Shown here: positions 6,915 through 15,790 of the stretch, in pieces | How the letters are laid out: each line of letters begins with the position of its first letter | Position numbering within the stretch: the stretch's first letter is position 1 | Position numbers and translations under genes: made by a program | Notes under the pieces: generated by a model | The model's database searches: none | What the model was told of the DNA's origin: nothing | The model's input: the letters and a program-made list of their open reading frames with translations, nothing else | DNA from: Exiguobacterium alkaliphilum 12/1 | GTDB taxonomy: Bacteria > Bacillota > Bacilli > Exiguobacteriales > Exiguobacteriaceae | Assembly: GCF_000714435.1 (NCBI RefSeq) | Contig: NZ_JJMW01000071.1 | Location: 21,324-85,323 of the forward strand | Reading direction: 5' to 3' | Length of the DNA stretch: 64,000 nucleotides

Positions 6915-8594
6915 CTAAATCTTGAAGTCGTAGCCGCTCGTCGGTGTTGTCACCGGCTCGGCTTCGACTTTCTCGGTCTTCGTCAACGGTCTAAACTGCG
7001 TCGTGACGCTCTTATAGCCGATCGCCTCCAAAGTCGTCTCGATCTTTCCGAGGAGCGGACGGGCGAGCGTCTCGACGCGCTTGTCATCGTGCTCGAGCGT
7101 CAGGCGCAGATTCCGGTCGATCGCCTCGAGCTTGACGGCGATCTCGCCGAGCCGCGGCGTCTCGAGCCGGATGTAGAGGACGCTGTTCTCCCAGTCGACG
7201 ACGTCACCGGCTTCCCGGTTCTGGATATGGACGTGGATGCCTGTGTCGATCTCTTGCACTTTTGCCGGCAAGGCGAGCAAGAGCTGATGCAACTGGCCAC
7301 CGTCGAGCCGGTTGAGCGTCTGTTGGACTTGGAAGAACGAGGCGAGGCGTGCGGCCTCCGGGTTCGCCGCATCCGCCTTGACGGACAGGCCCGACGCCTG
7401 GACGCGCTGTGCCGTCTCTTGGATGACGCGGCCCGACAGCTGTTGGTCGAGCTTGAACGGCGGGACTTTCGCGATCTCACCGGCACGGGTCGCACCATGC
7501 GGGATATATTCGAGCCGGACGTGGTTCGGCACGTACCGGAAGTCGTTCAACGCAGCGCGCACTTCTTTGATGAGGGCGGCGCTCTCGGCCGGCTTCGTCG
7601 AAAGCAGTCCGAGCGCGACATCGAGTTTCGCCGTCATCGAGACGAGCGCTTTCTCTTGCGTCGCGTCCGTATGTAACAAGGCGTCGGTCTTCTGGATGAG
7701 CTGCGTCAACCGGGTCGATACCGTCTCGAGGGCGGGGCGGGCCGTGTGCGGACTCGTCTCGACGAGCGCGGCGACTTGGCCGAGCTGTTTCGTCACGGTC
7801 GCCTGTTCGTTCCGGAACGTGTTCGTCACCGTCGCGAGATGGTTCGTCACTTCCTTGACGACGACTTGCCGTCCGGACGGGAGCGTCACCGTATCAAATT
7901 GTGGGCGGTTCACTGGAACGTGAAGCTGCTCGACCGATTTTTGCGGGACCGGGACGTCGCGGATGATGCGGTCGACCGTCTCGGGCGTCGGCGTCATGCG
8001 TTCGCTCACGGGGCGGGACAAGTTGACGAGCTCGACGAAGCGTTCCTTCTGCGGGTACGGCGCGTCAGGGGCGGGCGGCTTGATTCGCTCTCTCGCCTCA
8101 GAGAGCGTCGACGCGGCGATCGCGTTCTGGACGTCGCGGGGGACGTCCGGGGTGTCGACCGTCTTCAATAGAAGGATCGCGTCGCGCAGGTCGCCTTTCA
8201 TCGCCGTCTCGAGCAAGCGGACCGTGTCGGCGCTCATCGGCAGGCGCCCCGTCTGGAGCAGGCGGCTGACGGCGCTCCTCACTTCGGGCGGGAGCGCGGC
8301 GAGGAGCGTCTGAATCTTTGATTCGAGCTTCGCCGGCTGACTGGCCGGTTCCGCTTCTTCTTTTGCCGGGAAGACCGTCGCGAGGAGCGTGCCGTCTTGG
8401 TCGGCGAGCGTCACGTGGAACGGGTTCGTCTTCGGCATGCCGTCCTTGAACGTGAGCTCGACTTCTTCGCCGTTGATTTTGACGATGGCCGTATCGGGGC
8501 CGGTCTGTTTGACGAGCTCGGCCTTATAGACCCGGTTCGTCTGGATGCCGGCGCTCGCTTGCACGAGGGCGAGCGGTTGGGCTTGGATTTGCAT
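6915..8594 (-). CDS. YlqG-like protein, possible hook-length-control relative
   Basis: A 559-residue protein without signal peptide or membrane segments, rich in Ala, Thr, Val and charged residues. An N-terminal part (about residues 1-80) looks beta-rich (AELVKQTGPDTAIVKINGEEV); the middle is helical and of low complexity; the C-terminal quarter (LDGGQLHQLLLALPAKVQEI through GDVVDWENSVLYIRLETPRL) resembles the FliK hook-length-control C-terminal fold. B. subtilis YlqG occupies the same position before YlqH. ATG 8594 is used because GAGGTG precedes it by 6 bases; a TTG at 8612 has no such site. The link with export-length control is an inference. Confidence 0.7.
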   Translation of the reverse strand: MQIQAQPLALVQASAGIQTNRVYKAELVKQTGPDTAIVKINGEEVELTFKDGMPKTNPFHVTLADQDGTLLATVFPAKEEAEPASQPAKLESKIQTLLAALPPEVRSAVSRLLQTGRLPMSADTVRLLETAMKGDLRDAILLLKTVDTPDVPRDVQNAIAASTLSEARERIKPPAPDAPYPQKERFVELVNLSRPVSERMTPTPETVDRIIRDVPVPQKSVEQLHVPVNRPQFDTVTLPSGRQVVVKEVTNHLATVTNTFRNEQATVTKQLGQVAALVETSPHTARPALETVSTRLTQLIQKTDALLHTDATQEKALVSMTAKLDVALGLLSTKPAESAALIKEVRAALNDFRYVPNHVRLEYIPHGATRAGEIAKVPPFKLDQQLSGRVIQETAQRVQASGLSVKADAANPEAARLASFFQVQQTLNRLDGGQLHQLLLALPAKVQEIDTGIHVHIQNREAGDVVDWENSVLYIRLETPRLGEIAVKLEAIDRNLRLTLEHDDKRVETLARPLLGKIETTLEAIGYKSVTTQFRPLTKTEKVEAEPVTTPTSGYDFKI

Positions 8595-8652
8595 AGTTGT
8601 CACCTCGACCAATATATCGACCTCTTTTTAAAAAAGTGAAGCAAATTAGATA

Positions 8653-8682
8653 AGAAAAAACCTCCCGTCACATGACGGAAGG
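8653..8682 (-). terminator. Terminator after comK
   Basis: On the minus strand a 10-base-pair stem (CCTTCCGTCA with one mismatch) and a TG loop are followed by TTTTTTCTT. It lies four bases after the comK stop. Confidence 0.8.
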
Positions 8683-8686
8683 CAGG

Positions 8687-9181
8687 TCAAGATTCGAGCA
8701 CAGGGCTCATGTTCAGTTGTTGGAACCGGGCGACGAGTTCTCCCGTCGCTTTGATTTGATTCTTCAAGACGTACGCGGTCGCGTTCGTCTGAATCCGGCG
8801 GCCGTCGGTCGTGACGATGATGCCGTTCGGGTTCCCTTCGACCGTGGCGATTTCACGGACGTGGGACCAGGCGTACCATTCGCAGTCCTCGCGCTTCGGC
8901 GATTTCGTCGGGAAGAAGACGAGACCGCTCGTCGGTTCGATGACGACGGGCACTTTCCCTTTGACGCCGGCGACGCGCTTGGCGATGAAGATCCGTTCCT
9001 CGATCGAGCTGTTATACTGGCGGCAAGAGAGCTGCAGCAACTGATACGGCCTGAGCGGGGTCGAGATGTCCGTGCCATCCTCGAGAATGATTTGCGACTG
9101 CTTCATCATGTCGAAGCAAGGCAAAATCGCCACGGTTCGTTTCGTGATGCGATATTTTTCGTCGGAATAGTAGGGGCGCAT
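8687..9181 (-). CDS. comK: Competence transcription factor ComK homologue
   Basis: ComK is the master activator of DNA-uptake genes and binds paired AT-rich boxes. The 164-residue product matches the family over most of its length: TVAILPCFD at the start, then PLRPYQLLQLSCRQYNSSIE, the region VVIEPTSGLVFFPT, and CEWYAWSHVREI. It is shorter than B. subtilis ComK (192 residues), ending at NMSPVLES where the B. subtilis protein carries a C-terminal tail needed for transcription activation and MecA control; regulation may therefore differ. AGGAGG ends 12 bases before ATG 9181; ATG codons at 9193 and 9202 touch or precede that site. A candidate promoter is at 9259-9287. Confidence 0.9.
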   Translation of the reverse strand: MRPYYSDEKYRITKRTVAILPCFDMMKQSQIILEDGTDISTPLRPYQLLQLSCRQYNSSIEERIFIAKRVAGVKGKVPVVIEPTSGLVFFPTKSPKREDCEWYAWSHVREIATVEGNPNGIIVTTDGRRIQTNATAYVLKNQIKATGELVARFQQLNMSPVLES

Positions 9182-9258
9182 ACGCTGCACCATCCTCCTC
9201 ATATTGGATTTTCAGGATCGGCTAAATGTTAGCGGCACAAACCTAAATCATCTCTTCC

Positions 9259-9287
9259 ATGATATATCACAAAAAATGTAAACTCAA
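9259..9287 (-). promoter_or_regulatory. Candidate sigma-A promoter of comK
   Basis: On the minus strand TTGAGT (9282-9287) and TATCAT (9259-9264) are separated by 17 bases. This predicts a leader of about 70 bases. The surrounding DNA is AT-rich, as at other comK promoters, but I see no exact paired AAAA-N5-TTTT boxes. Confidence 0.45.
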
Positions 9288-9367
9288 TATGACAATATGA
9301 AAAGTAGGGAAATATAATTCCAATGTAAGCCAAAAAGTAAATCGTTTGCAAAATATTGAGAAAGTGT

Positions 9368-9396
9368 TTGTCACGCCATCCATAAGGTGGTAAGAT
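9368..9396 (+). promoter_or_regulatory. Candidate sigma-A promoter of the cold-shock gene
   Basis: TTGTCA (9368-9373) and TAAGAT (9391-9396) are separated by 17 bases. The predicted leader of about 50 bases is short for a cold-shock gene. Confidence 0.5.
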
Positions 9397-9452
9397 TACC
9401 GGTAGAGGGAAAGCCTCTGTATTCTTCAATGGTGAAAGGAATGGATTTACAC

Positions 9453-9650
9453 ATGGTAGGTAAAGTAAAATGGTTTAACTCAGAAAAAGGTTTTGGATTC
9501 ATCGAAGTAGAAGGCGGCAAAGACGTGTTCGTACACTTCTCAGCAATCCAAACTGACGGCTACAAATCACTTGACGAAGGTCAAGAGGTAGAGTTTGAAA
9601 TCGTTGATGGCGAGCGTGGCCCACAAGCGGCTAACGTTGTAAAATTATAA
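9453..9650 (+). CDS. Cold-shock protein, CspA/CspB family
   Basis: A 65-residue single-domain cold-shock protein that binds single-stranded RNA and DNA and melts RNA structure. RNP1 (KGFGFIEV) and RNP2 (DVFVHFSAI) are intact, and the length is typical of Bacillus CspB (67 residues). Translation from ATG 9453 gives the standard MVGKVKWFN start; in-frame upstream codons are leader sequence. Codons are strongly biased to A/T-ending forms compared with most neighbours, as expected for a highly expressed gene. It has its own promoter and terminator. Which of several csp paralogues it represents cannot be told from one copy. Confidence 0.97.
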   Translation: MVGKVKWFNSEKGFGFIEVEGGKDVFVHFSAIQTDGYKSLDEGQEVEFEIVDGERGPQAANVVKL

Positions 9651-9660
9651 TTTCAAACTG

Positions 9661-9690
9661 AGCCGGCTCTCGCGTAGAGCCGGCTTTTTT
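9661..9690 (+). terminator. Rho-independent terminator of the csp gene
   Basis: A 10-base-pair perfect stem (AGCCGGCTCT and AGAGCCGGCT) around CGCGT is followed by TTTTTTGTTTTT. The remaining 270 bases to hpf hold only the candidate hpf promoter. Confidence 0.95.
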
Positions 9691-9826
9691 GTTTTTCTCA
9701 CATAACGTCTGACTCGTCAATTTCGCGTTTAAAAATCTGTGGAACGGGTACAAACCTTTATACCAACCGATTCAGCGACGAGACGGATCATTTGGAACAA
9801 AATTGTCATTATTTTCTGATGATAAC

Positions 9827-9857
9827 GTTTTCAATGCAAACGAATTCGGGGTATACT
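9827..9857 (+). promoter_or_regulatory. hpf promoter region with sigma-B-like -10
   Basis: GGGTAT (9849-9854) overlaps TATACT (9852-9857). GTTTTC lies at 9827-9832. GGGTAT matches the sigma-B -10 consensus, and B. subtilis hpf (yvyD) is a sigma-B/sigma-H gene, but the -35 spacing of 16 is longer than usual. TATACT could equally serve sigma-A. Confidence 0.35.
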
Positions 9858-9962
9858 AAATATGAGCCACCTGGTTCCACTTTCTTTTCAGAAATGAAGC
9901 AGGAGATTCCGTCACATGCGACGAATCATTGGGTCAAGCGGTTATTTTAAGGAGGAGTTCAG

Positions 9963-10523
9963 ATGATTTATAACATTCGCGGCGAAAACATTGAAGTCAC
10001 ACCAGCCATCCAAGACTATGTCGAGAAGAAGCTGGAGAAGTTGACTCGGTATTTCACAACTCCTACGGATGCACAGACGGCTTACGTCAACTTGAAAGTG
10101 TACAATGAAAAGCAAAAAGTAGAAGTCACGATTCCGATGCCGAACTTGTTGCTTCGTGCTGAAGAGACGAACCTCGATATGTACGCGGCGATCGACCTTG
10201 TCGTCGACAAGTTGGAGCGTCAAATCCGTAAACACAAAACGAAACTCAACCGTAAAGGACGCGCCAAAGAAGGCGGGATCGGCGAGTACTTCAAAGCGCT
10301 CGAAGGCCCGGAAGACGTGGCAGTGTATGACGATGAAGAGTCAGAGCTCGAACTCGTGCGGACGAAGCGTTTCACGCTCAAGCCGATGGACACAGAAGAA
10401 GCGATCCTCCAGATGGATATGCTCGGCCACAGTTTCTTCGTCTTCTCAGACGCCGAGACGGGCAACACGAACGTCGTCTACCGTCGGAAAGACGGCAAAT
10501 ACGGCTTGATTGAACCAGAATAA
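9963..10523 (+). CDS. hpf: Ribosome hibernation promoting factor, long form
   Basis: Long HPF dimerises 70S ribosomes into silent 100S particles in stationary phase or stress. The 186-residue protein has the N-terminal S30AE/HPF domain (residues 1-100, beta-alpha-beta with MIYNIRGENIEVTPAIQDYV) that sits in the mRNA channel, a charged linker (105-128), and the C-terminal dimerisation domain (130-183, RTKRFTLKPMDTEEAILQMD through GKYGLIEPE). AAGGAGGAG precedes the ATG. It is directly upstream of secA, the same order as yvyD-secA in B. subtilis, but has its own terminator. Codon bias indicates high expression. Confidence 0.97.
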   Translation: MIYNIRGENIEVTPAIQDYVEKKLEKLTRYFTTPTDAQTAYVNLKVYNEKQKVEVTIPMPNLLLRAEETNLDMYAAIDLVVDKLERQIRKHKTKLNRKGRAKEGGIGEYFKALEGPEDVAVYDDEESELELVRTKRFTLKPMDTEEAILQMDMLGHSFFVFSDAETGNTNVVYRRKDGKYGLIEPE

Positions 10524-10541
10524 TCTTAACTCGACTATCAC

Positions 10542-10574
10542 ACGGCCTCCCTCGACGGGGGGCCGTTTCGTTTT
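10542..10574 (+). terminator. Terminator of hpf
   Basis: Stem ACGGCCTCCC and GGGGGGCCGT around TCGAC is followed by TTCGTTTT. It separates hpf from secA. Confidence 0.85.
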
Positions 10575-10663
10575 GCCTTTCCTTGAAAGCGCGGGTCACT
10601 TCGGTTAAACTGTACATTAGGGAAAAAACATGCATTTTATAGGAATGCTGAGGAGATATGAGT

Positions 10664-13186
10664 ATGGCGAACTTTTTGAAAGATTTATTTGCTCCACAGA
10701 AACGGATATTGAAAAAAGCAGAGAAAGCGGCCGACCTCGTCGAGTCGTTTGCTGAACCGATCAAAGCGTTGTCTGACGAACAGTTGCAGGCGAAGTCTGA
10801 AGAGTTCCGCGGTCGTCTCGCGAAGGGCGAGACGCTCGACGACATCCTCCCGGAAGCGTTCGCGGTCTGCCGCGAGGCGTCGGAGCGCGTGCTCGGCATG
10901 CGTCACTACCGCGTCCAGCTTATCGGGGGATACGTGCTCCATAACGGCGACATCTCCGAGATGAAGACCGGGGAAGGGAAGACGCTCGTCGCGACGCTCC
11001 CAGTTTACTTGAACGCGCTCACGGGCCGCGGCGTCCACGTCGTCACGGTCAACGAATATTTGGCCCGTCGTGACAAAGAGTTGATGGAACCGCTCTACTT
11101 CGCGCTCGGCCTCTCGGTCGGCTTGAACGTCTCGAACATGGGACGCGAAGAGAAGCAGGCGGCATACAACTGCGACATCACGTACTCGACGAACAACGAG
11201 CTCGGGTTCGACTATTTGCGCGACAACATGGTCCTCTACAAGGAAGACCGCGTCCAGCGCGAACTTTACTTCACGATCGTCGATGAAGTCGACTCGATTC
11301 TCGTCGATGAGGCGCGTACTCCGCTCATCATCTCGGGATCGGCCCAGAAGTCGACCGAGCTCTACACGCGCGCCGATGCGTTCGTCCGCACACTGAAAGT
11401 CGAGGACGACTACACGGTCGACGTGAAGACAAAATCGGTCCTCCTCACGGACAAAGGGGTCGACCTCGCCGAGAAGTTCTTCGGCATCGACAACTTGTTC
11501 GCGATTGACCACGTTTCGGTCAACCACCACGTCGGCCTCGCCCTCCGTGCGAACGCGGTCATGCACCACGACGTCGACTATATGATCCGTGACGGCCAAG
11601 TCATGATCATCGACCAGTTCACGGGCCGCGTCATGGACGGACGCCGTTACTCTGAAGGGTTGCACCAGGCAATCGAGGCGAAAGAAGGCGTCGAGATTCA
11701 ACGCGAATCGATGACGCTCGCGACGATCACGTACCAGAACTACTTCCGCATGTATGAGAAGCTCGCCGGGATGACCGGTACGGCGAAGACGGAGGAAGAA
11801 GAGTTCCGGAACATCTACAACATGCAGGTCGTGACGATCCCGACGAACAAACCGATTCTCCGTCAGGATAGCTCCGACCTCATCTTCAAGTCGATGGAAG
11901 GCAAGTTCAAGGCGGTCGTCGAAGAAATCACGGCAGCGCACGCGACAGGCCAACCGGTGCTCGTCGGGACGGTCGCGGTCGAGACGTCTGAATACTTGAG
12001 CAAGCTCCTCTCGAAGAAGAAGATCAAGCATGAAGTGTTGAACGCGAAGAACCACGCCCGCGAGGCCGAAATCATCGAGAACGCCGGTCAAAAAGGCGCG
12101 GTCACGATCGCGACGAACATGGCCGGACGCGGAACCGACATCAAGCTCGGAGAAGGCGTCATCGATCTCGGTGGTTTGTATATCATCGGGACGGAACGTC
12201 ACGAGTCACGCCGGATCGACAACCAGCTCCGTGGTCGTGCCGGTCGTCAAGGGGACCCGGGTAAATCCCAGTTCTACTTGTCGCTCGAAGACGAACTGAT
12301 GCGCCGTTTCGGTACCGACAGCCTCCAGAGCATGATGGAGCGTCTCGGGATGGACGACACGCAACCGATCGAGAGCCGCATGGTCTCGAAAGCCGTCGAG
12401 TCGGCCCAAAAACGAGTCGAAGGGAACAACTACGACGCGCGGAAACAGCTCCTCGGTTACGATAACGTCATGGCCGACCAACGGAAGGTCATGTATAAGG
12501 ACCGGGCCAGCATCCTCGAGAACGAGTCGGTGTCTGACATCGTCCGTTCGATGATGCAAGACACGGTCGAGGCCGGCGTGGCGCAGTATACGCCGCTCGA
12601 GCTCGTGCCGGAAGAATGGAACATCGACGAGCTCGCGCACTGGGCGAACCAGACGCTCGCGCTCGAGAATTCGGTCGAAGGGAAAGACTTCTTCGGCAAG
12701 GAACGCGAAGAGATCACCGAACTTCTTCTCGAGCGCACGAACGCGCAGTACGAGGCGAAACGTCAACTCGCGCCGCCAGAGCGGTTCAACGAGTTCGAGA
12801 AGATCATCGTCCTCCGTGCCGTCGACTCGCACTGGATGTCGCACATCGACCATATGGACCAGCTCCGCCAAGGGATTCACTTGCGCGCTTACGGTCAGAA
12901 CGACCCGCTCCGCGAGTATCAGGCGGAAGGGATCAACATGTTCGACGCGATGAACGCGGCCATCTCGGAAGAAGTGACCGGATTCGTCCTTCGCGCCGAG
13001 GTCGGCGACAACCTCCGTCGTGAGAAAGTCGTCGAAGAAGAAGTGGCCGTCTCTGGCAAGGACGACGCCCCGGTGAAGAAGAAGCCGGTCCGTCGCACCG
13101 AAGACCAACGTCTTGGCCGCAACGACCCGTGCTGGTGCGGATCGGGCAAGAAGTTCAAGAACTGCCACGGTAAACAACAAGCTTGA
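10664..13186 (+). CDS. secA: Preprotein translocase ATPase SecA
   Basis: SecA drives secretory proteins through SecYEG by ATP hydrolysis at the inner face of the membrane. The 840-residue protein has Walker A MKTGEGKT (residues 100-107), the DEVD box [11 protein letters not shown], the preprotein cross-linking domain, NBD2 with the arginine-finger motif [11 protein letters not shown], and the C-terminal zinc site [14 protein letters not shown]. Length matches the B. subtilis protein (841). AGGAG lies 2 bases before ATG 10658 but 8 before ATG 10664, favouring 10664. It is followed by its own terminator and then prfB. Its partner SecG is at 58665-58889. Confidence 0.99.
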   Translation: MANFLKDLFAPQKRILKKAEKAADLVESFAEPIKALSDEQLQAKSEEFRGRLAKGETLDDILPEAFAVCREASERVLGMRHYRVQLIGGYVLHNGDISEMKTGEGKTLVATLPVYLNALTGRGVHVVTVNEYLARRDKELMEPLYFALGLSVGLNVSNMGREEKQAAYNCDITYSTNNELGFDYLRDNMVLYKEDRVQRELYFTIVDEVDSILVDEARTPLIISGSAQKSTELYTRADAFVRTLKVEDDYTVDVKTKSVLLTDKGVDLAEKFFGIDNLFAIDHVSVNHHVGLALRANAVMHHDVDYMIRDGQVMIIDQFTGRVMDGRRYSEGLHQAIEAKEGVEIQRESMTLATITYQNYFRMYEKLAGMTGTAKTEEEEFRNIYNMQVVTIPTNKPILRQDSSDLIFKSMEGKFKAVVEEITAAHATGQPVLVGTVAVETSEYLSKLLSKKKIKHEVLNAKNHAREAEIIENAGQKGAVTIATNMAGRGTDIKLGEGVIDLGGLYIIGTERHESRRIDNQLRGRAGRQGDPGKSQFYLSLEDELMRRFGTDSLQSMMERLGMDDTQPIESRMVSKAVESAQKRVEGNNYDARKQLLGYDNVMADQRKVMYKDRASILENESVSDIVRSMMQDTVEAGVAQYTPLELVPEEWNIDELAHWANQTLALENSVEGKDFFGKEREEITELLLERTNAQYEAKRQLAPPERFNEFEKIIVLRAVDSHWMSHIDHMDQLRQGIHLRAYGQNDPLREYQAEGINMFDAMNAAISEEVTGFVLRAEVGDNLRREKVVEEEVAVSGKDDAPVKKKPVRRTEDQRLGRNDPCWCGSGKKFKNCHGKQQA

Positions 13187-13192
13187 TTTTTT

Positions 13193-13216
13193 AAGAGGCG
13201 AGCCTGCTCGCCTCTT
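13193..13216 (+). terminator. Hairpin terminator between secA and prfB
   Basis: An 11-base-pair perfect stem (AAGAGGCGAGC and GCTCGCCTCTT) with a CT loop lies six bases after the secA stop. The T run is short, so read-through into prfB is plausible. Confidence 0.75.
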
Positions 13217-13240
13217 TCCTACGGAAAGGTGATACACACT

Positions 13241-14341
13241 ATGGAAATTTCAGATATTCGGAACGAACTCGAGGCGATGGCCAAACGCCTCGACAACTAT
13301 AAGGCTTCCCTCAACTTGACGGAGAAGCAGGCACGTATCGCCGAGCTCGAGAACGAGATGACGTACCCGGACTTCTGGGACAGCCAAGAGAAGGCGCAAA
13401 AAGTCATCGACGAATCGAACGGCTTGAAAGCGATGGTCGACAAATATCAGGCGCTCGCCGACGGACATGAGGACGGCGAAGTGACGCTCGAACTCATCAA
13501 GGAAGAGCCGGACGCCGAGATGCAGCAAGAGCTCGCCGAGATGGTGACGGAGCTGAAAGGTCAATTCGACGAGTTTGAGCTCGAGATCCTCTTGAACGGG
13601 CCGTATGACGCGAACAACGCCATCCTCGAGCTTCACCCGGGAGCCGGCGGGACCGAGTCGCAAGACTGGGCATCGATGCTCCTTCGCATGTATCAGCGCT
13701 TCGCCGACAAGCAGGGTTGGAAAGTCGAGACGGTCGACTACCTTCCGGGCGAGGAGGCCGGCGTCAAGTCGGTCACGCTCCGCATCGTCGGGCACAACGC
13801 CTACGGGTACTTGAAAGCGGAGAAAGGGATTCACCGTTTGGTGCGCATCTCGCCGTTCGACTCGTCAGGCCGCCGTCACACGTCATTCGTCTCATGTGAC
13901 ATCATGCCGGAGTTCGATGACGACATCGAAGTCGACGTGAAGACCGAAGACCTCCGCATCGACACGTACCGCGCGTCAGGCGCCGGCGGTCAGCACATCA
14001 ACACGACCGACTCGGCCGTCCGGATCACGCACGTGCCGACGGGTGTCGTCGTCTCGTGTCAGACCGAGCGCTCACAGATCAAGAACCGTGAGTCGGCGAT
14101 GAAGATGCTTAAGGCGAAACTTTATCAACGCGAGCTCGACGAGCAGCAACGTAAGCTCGACGAGATTCGCGGCGAGAAGACGGACATCGGCTGGGGTAGC
14201 CAAATCCGTTCGTACGTCTTCCACCCGTACGCGATGGTCAAAGACCACCGGACGAGCTATGAAGTCGGGAACACGGGCGGCGTCATGGATGGGGACATCA
14301 TGGGCTTCATCGACGCGTACCTCCGCAAGACAAATATGTGA
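13241..14341 (+). CDS. prfB: Peptide chain release factor 2, no frameshift
   Basis: RF2 recognises UGA and UAA and triggers hydrolysis of peptidyl-tRNA. The 366-residue protein has the SPF anticodon-like tripeptide in [13 protein letters not shown] and the catalytic GGQ in [14 protein letters not shown]. In most bacteria prfB carries an in-frame UGA near codon 25 that is bypassed by a +1 frameshift controlled by RF2 itself. Here the frame is continuous: where B. subtilis has CTT TGA C, this gene has CTC AAC TTG, so that autoregulation is absent. AAGGTGAT precedes ATG 13241 by 9 bases. The secA-prfB pair is conserved synteny. Confidence 0.98.
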   Translation: MEISDIRNELEAMAKRLDNYKASLNLTEKQARIAELENEMTYPDFWDSQEKAQKVIDESNGLKAMVDKYQALADGHEDGEVTLELIKEEPDAEMQQELAEMVTELKGQFDEFELEILLNGPYDANNAILELHPGAGGTESQDWASMLLRMYQRFADKQGWKVETVDYLPGEEAGVKSVTLRIVGHNAYGYLKAEKGIHRLVRISPFDSSGRRHTSFVSCDIMPEFDDDIEVDVKTEDLRIDTYRASGAGGQHINTTDSAVRITHVPTGVVVSCQTERSQIKNRESAMKMLKAKLYQRELDEQQRKLDEIRGEKTDIGWGSQIRSYVFHPYAMVKDHRTSYEVGNTGGVMDGDIMGFIDAYLRKTNM

Positions 14342-14344
14342 TGC

Positions 14345-14380
14345 ATGTGGCTCAAAGACCGATGTCTTTGGGCCACGTTG
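14345..14380 (+). terminator. Terminator-like hairpin after prfB
   Basis: GTGGCTCAAAGAC and GTCTTTGGGCCAC pair around CGAT, followed by GTTGTATG. The weak T run suggests partial termination before the YitT gene. Confidence 0.6.
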
Positions 14381-14402
14381 TATGTAGAGGAGAAAACCTT
14401 TA

Positions 14403-15260
14403 ATGAAGCAAATCGTCAAAGACTATATGTATTTACTGACCGGGTCCGTCTTCGTCGCCTCGGCGTTCAGCTTGTTTCTACTCCCGAACAACCTCGCCTC
14501 GGGCGGCGTCAGCGGGATCTCGATCATCACGTACGAGCTGTTCGGCATCTCGCCGGGGGCGTTCCAGCTCGTGGCGAACGTGCTCCTCCTCGTCATCGGC
14601 TGGATGATCCTCGGGCTCGGCTTCGGCGTCAAGTCGCTCGTCGGCTCGATCTTCTTGCCGGGCGTGATCTTGTTCTATGAGTTGATTGACGCCGGTGCCG
14701 CAGTGAACGATACGTTGCTCGCGGCCGTGTTCGGCGGGGCGGGCGTCGGGATTGGCCTCGGCCTCATCTTCCGGGGGCGCGCCTCGACGGGCGGGATGGA
14801 CTTGATCGCGCAGATCCTACATAAGTTCACGCACATCCCGCTCTATCTGTGTATCGCCATCCTCGACGGGGCGGTCGTCCTCGTCGCGGCGGTGACGTTC
14901 TCGTTCACGACGGGACTGTATGCGCTCATCGCGCTTTTCATCACGATCAAGATGATCGACTTCGTCCAGCTCGGCTTCACGCAAGACAAGATGGCGTACG
15001 TCATCTCGGAGAAGCGTGACGTCATCACGCGGGCCGTCTTCGACGAGCTCGACCGCGGGGCGACTGAGATTCAGGCGATTGGGGCCTACTCGCGACTCGA
15101 CCGACCGATGCTCCTCGTCGTCGTCCGGCAGAATGAGGTGAGCCGGTTGAAGGAGATTATCCGTCGCATCGATCCCGACGCGTTCCTCGTCTTCAGCGAG
15201 GCGCACGAGGTAATGGGGCAAGGGTTCACGTCGGACAAACGCTACATCAACGTGCCGTAA
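14403..15260 (+). CDS. YitT family membrane protein (YvjA position)
   Basis: A 285-residue membrane protein with five to six transmembrane segments in residues 8-175 (the DUF161/YitT repeat, with the loop GGVSGISIITYELFGISPG) and a cytoplasmic DUF2179 domain at about residues 215-283 (EIQAIGAYSRLDRPMLLVVV through AHEVMGQGF). The substrate of YitT proteins is unknown. B. subtilis has a YitT-family gene (yvjA) between prfB and cccB, and this gene is in the same slot. AGAGGAG precedes the ATG. A second member is at 57704-58591. Confidence 0.9.
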   Translation: MKQIVKDYMYLLTGSVFVASAFSLFLLPNNLASGGVSGISIITYELFGISPGAFQLVANVLLLVIGWMILGLGFGVKSLVGSIFLPGVILFYELIDAGAAVNDTLLAAVFGGAGVGIGLGLIFRGRASTGGMDLIAQILHKFTHIPLYLCIAILDGAVVLVAAVTFSFTTGLYALIALFITIKMIDFVQLGFTQDKMAYVISEKRDVITRAVFDELDRGATEIQAIGAYSRLDRPMLLVVVRQNEVSRLKEIIRRIDPDAFLVFSEAHEVMGQGFTSDKRYINVP

Positions 15261-15295
15261 GATGTGTAATCTTTGTGTACTTTTCATGAGATTAG

Positions 15296-15324
15296 GTTAG
15301 AAAGCGCTTCAGAACGGCTATAAT
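15296..15324 (+). promoter_or_regulatory. cccB promoter with overlapping cre-like element
   Basis: TATAAT (15319-15324) lies 16-17 bases after a weak -35 (GTTAGA or TTAGAA). The spacer holds GAAAGCGCTTCA (15300-15311), close to a CcpA catabolite-response element but one base short of the usual symmetry. The same 12-mer is in the glpF promoter (25772-25783). Confidence 0.5.
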
Positions 15325-15367
15325 GGTAATTGTAGGTTATTTCTACAACTTAGGAGGGGAACCCTAT

Positions 15368-15700
15368 ATGAAGAAGTGGATGATGGCCATCGGCCTCGGC
15401 GCCATGCTCACGCTCGGTGCGTGCGGTGGCGGCGACGAGGAAGACACGTCAGGCAACGATTCGGGGACGACGACAGGCTCGATTGACGCGGAAGCGGTAT
15501 ACGCGCAAAACTGTGCGGCTTGTCACGGCGCGAACTTAGAAGGGATGAGCGGTCCGGCTTTGACAGACGTCGGGGCACGCTTGTCGGCTGAAGACATCGA
15601 AGGAATCATTCGAAACGGTCAAGGAAATATGCCTGCGAACGTTATCCAAGATGACGACGAGATCGCAGCCGTTGCGGCTTGGCTCGCTGAGAAGAAATAA
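15368..15700 (+). CDS. cccB: Membrane-anchored cytochrome c-551
   Basis: A 110-residue lipoprotein cytochrome that carries electrons on the outer face of the membrane. Residues 1-18 are a signal peptide with lipobox LGAC (Cys19); residues 20-40 are a Gly/Asp/Thr-rich tether; CAACH at 49-53 binds haem covalently, and the Met in GQGNMPANVI is the likely sixth ligand. The length matches B. subtilis CccB (112). AGGAGGGG precedes ATG 15368. The order prfB-yitT-cccB-ftsE is the B. subtilis order apart from the transporter inserted next. A cre-like element suggests carbon-source control. Confidence 0.95.
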   Translation: MKKWMMAIGLGAMLTLGACGGGDEEDTSGNDSGTTTGSIDAEAVYAQNCAACHGANLEGMSGPALTDVGARLSAEDIEGIIRNGQGNMPANVIQDDDEIAAVAAWLAEKK

Positions 15701-15708
15701 TACGGAGA

Positions 15709-15733
15709 CCACGGGGCGACCCGTGGTTTTTTG
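15709..15733 (+). terminator. Terminator of cccB
   Basis: A 7-base-pair stem CCACGGG/CCCGTGG with loop GCGA is followed by TTTTTTG. Confidence 0.9.
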
Positions 15734-15790
15734 TTTCGTCGCGATGAAATGTTGGTAAAAAAGAATAACAACTTCAAGGGGTGGGGTACA

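Noticed and set aside
10685..12202. 505-codon minus-strand frame inside secA
   Set aside because: Long antisense frames arise from the GC-ending codon bias of secA. The translation is Arg/Asp/Val-rich without a recognisable domain, and secA itself is certain.
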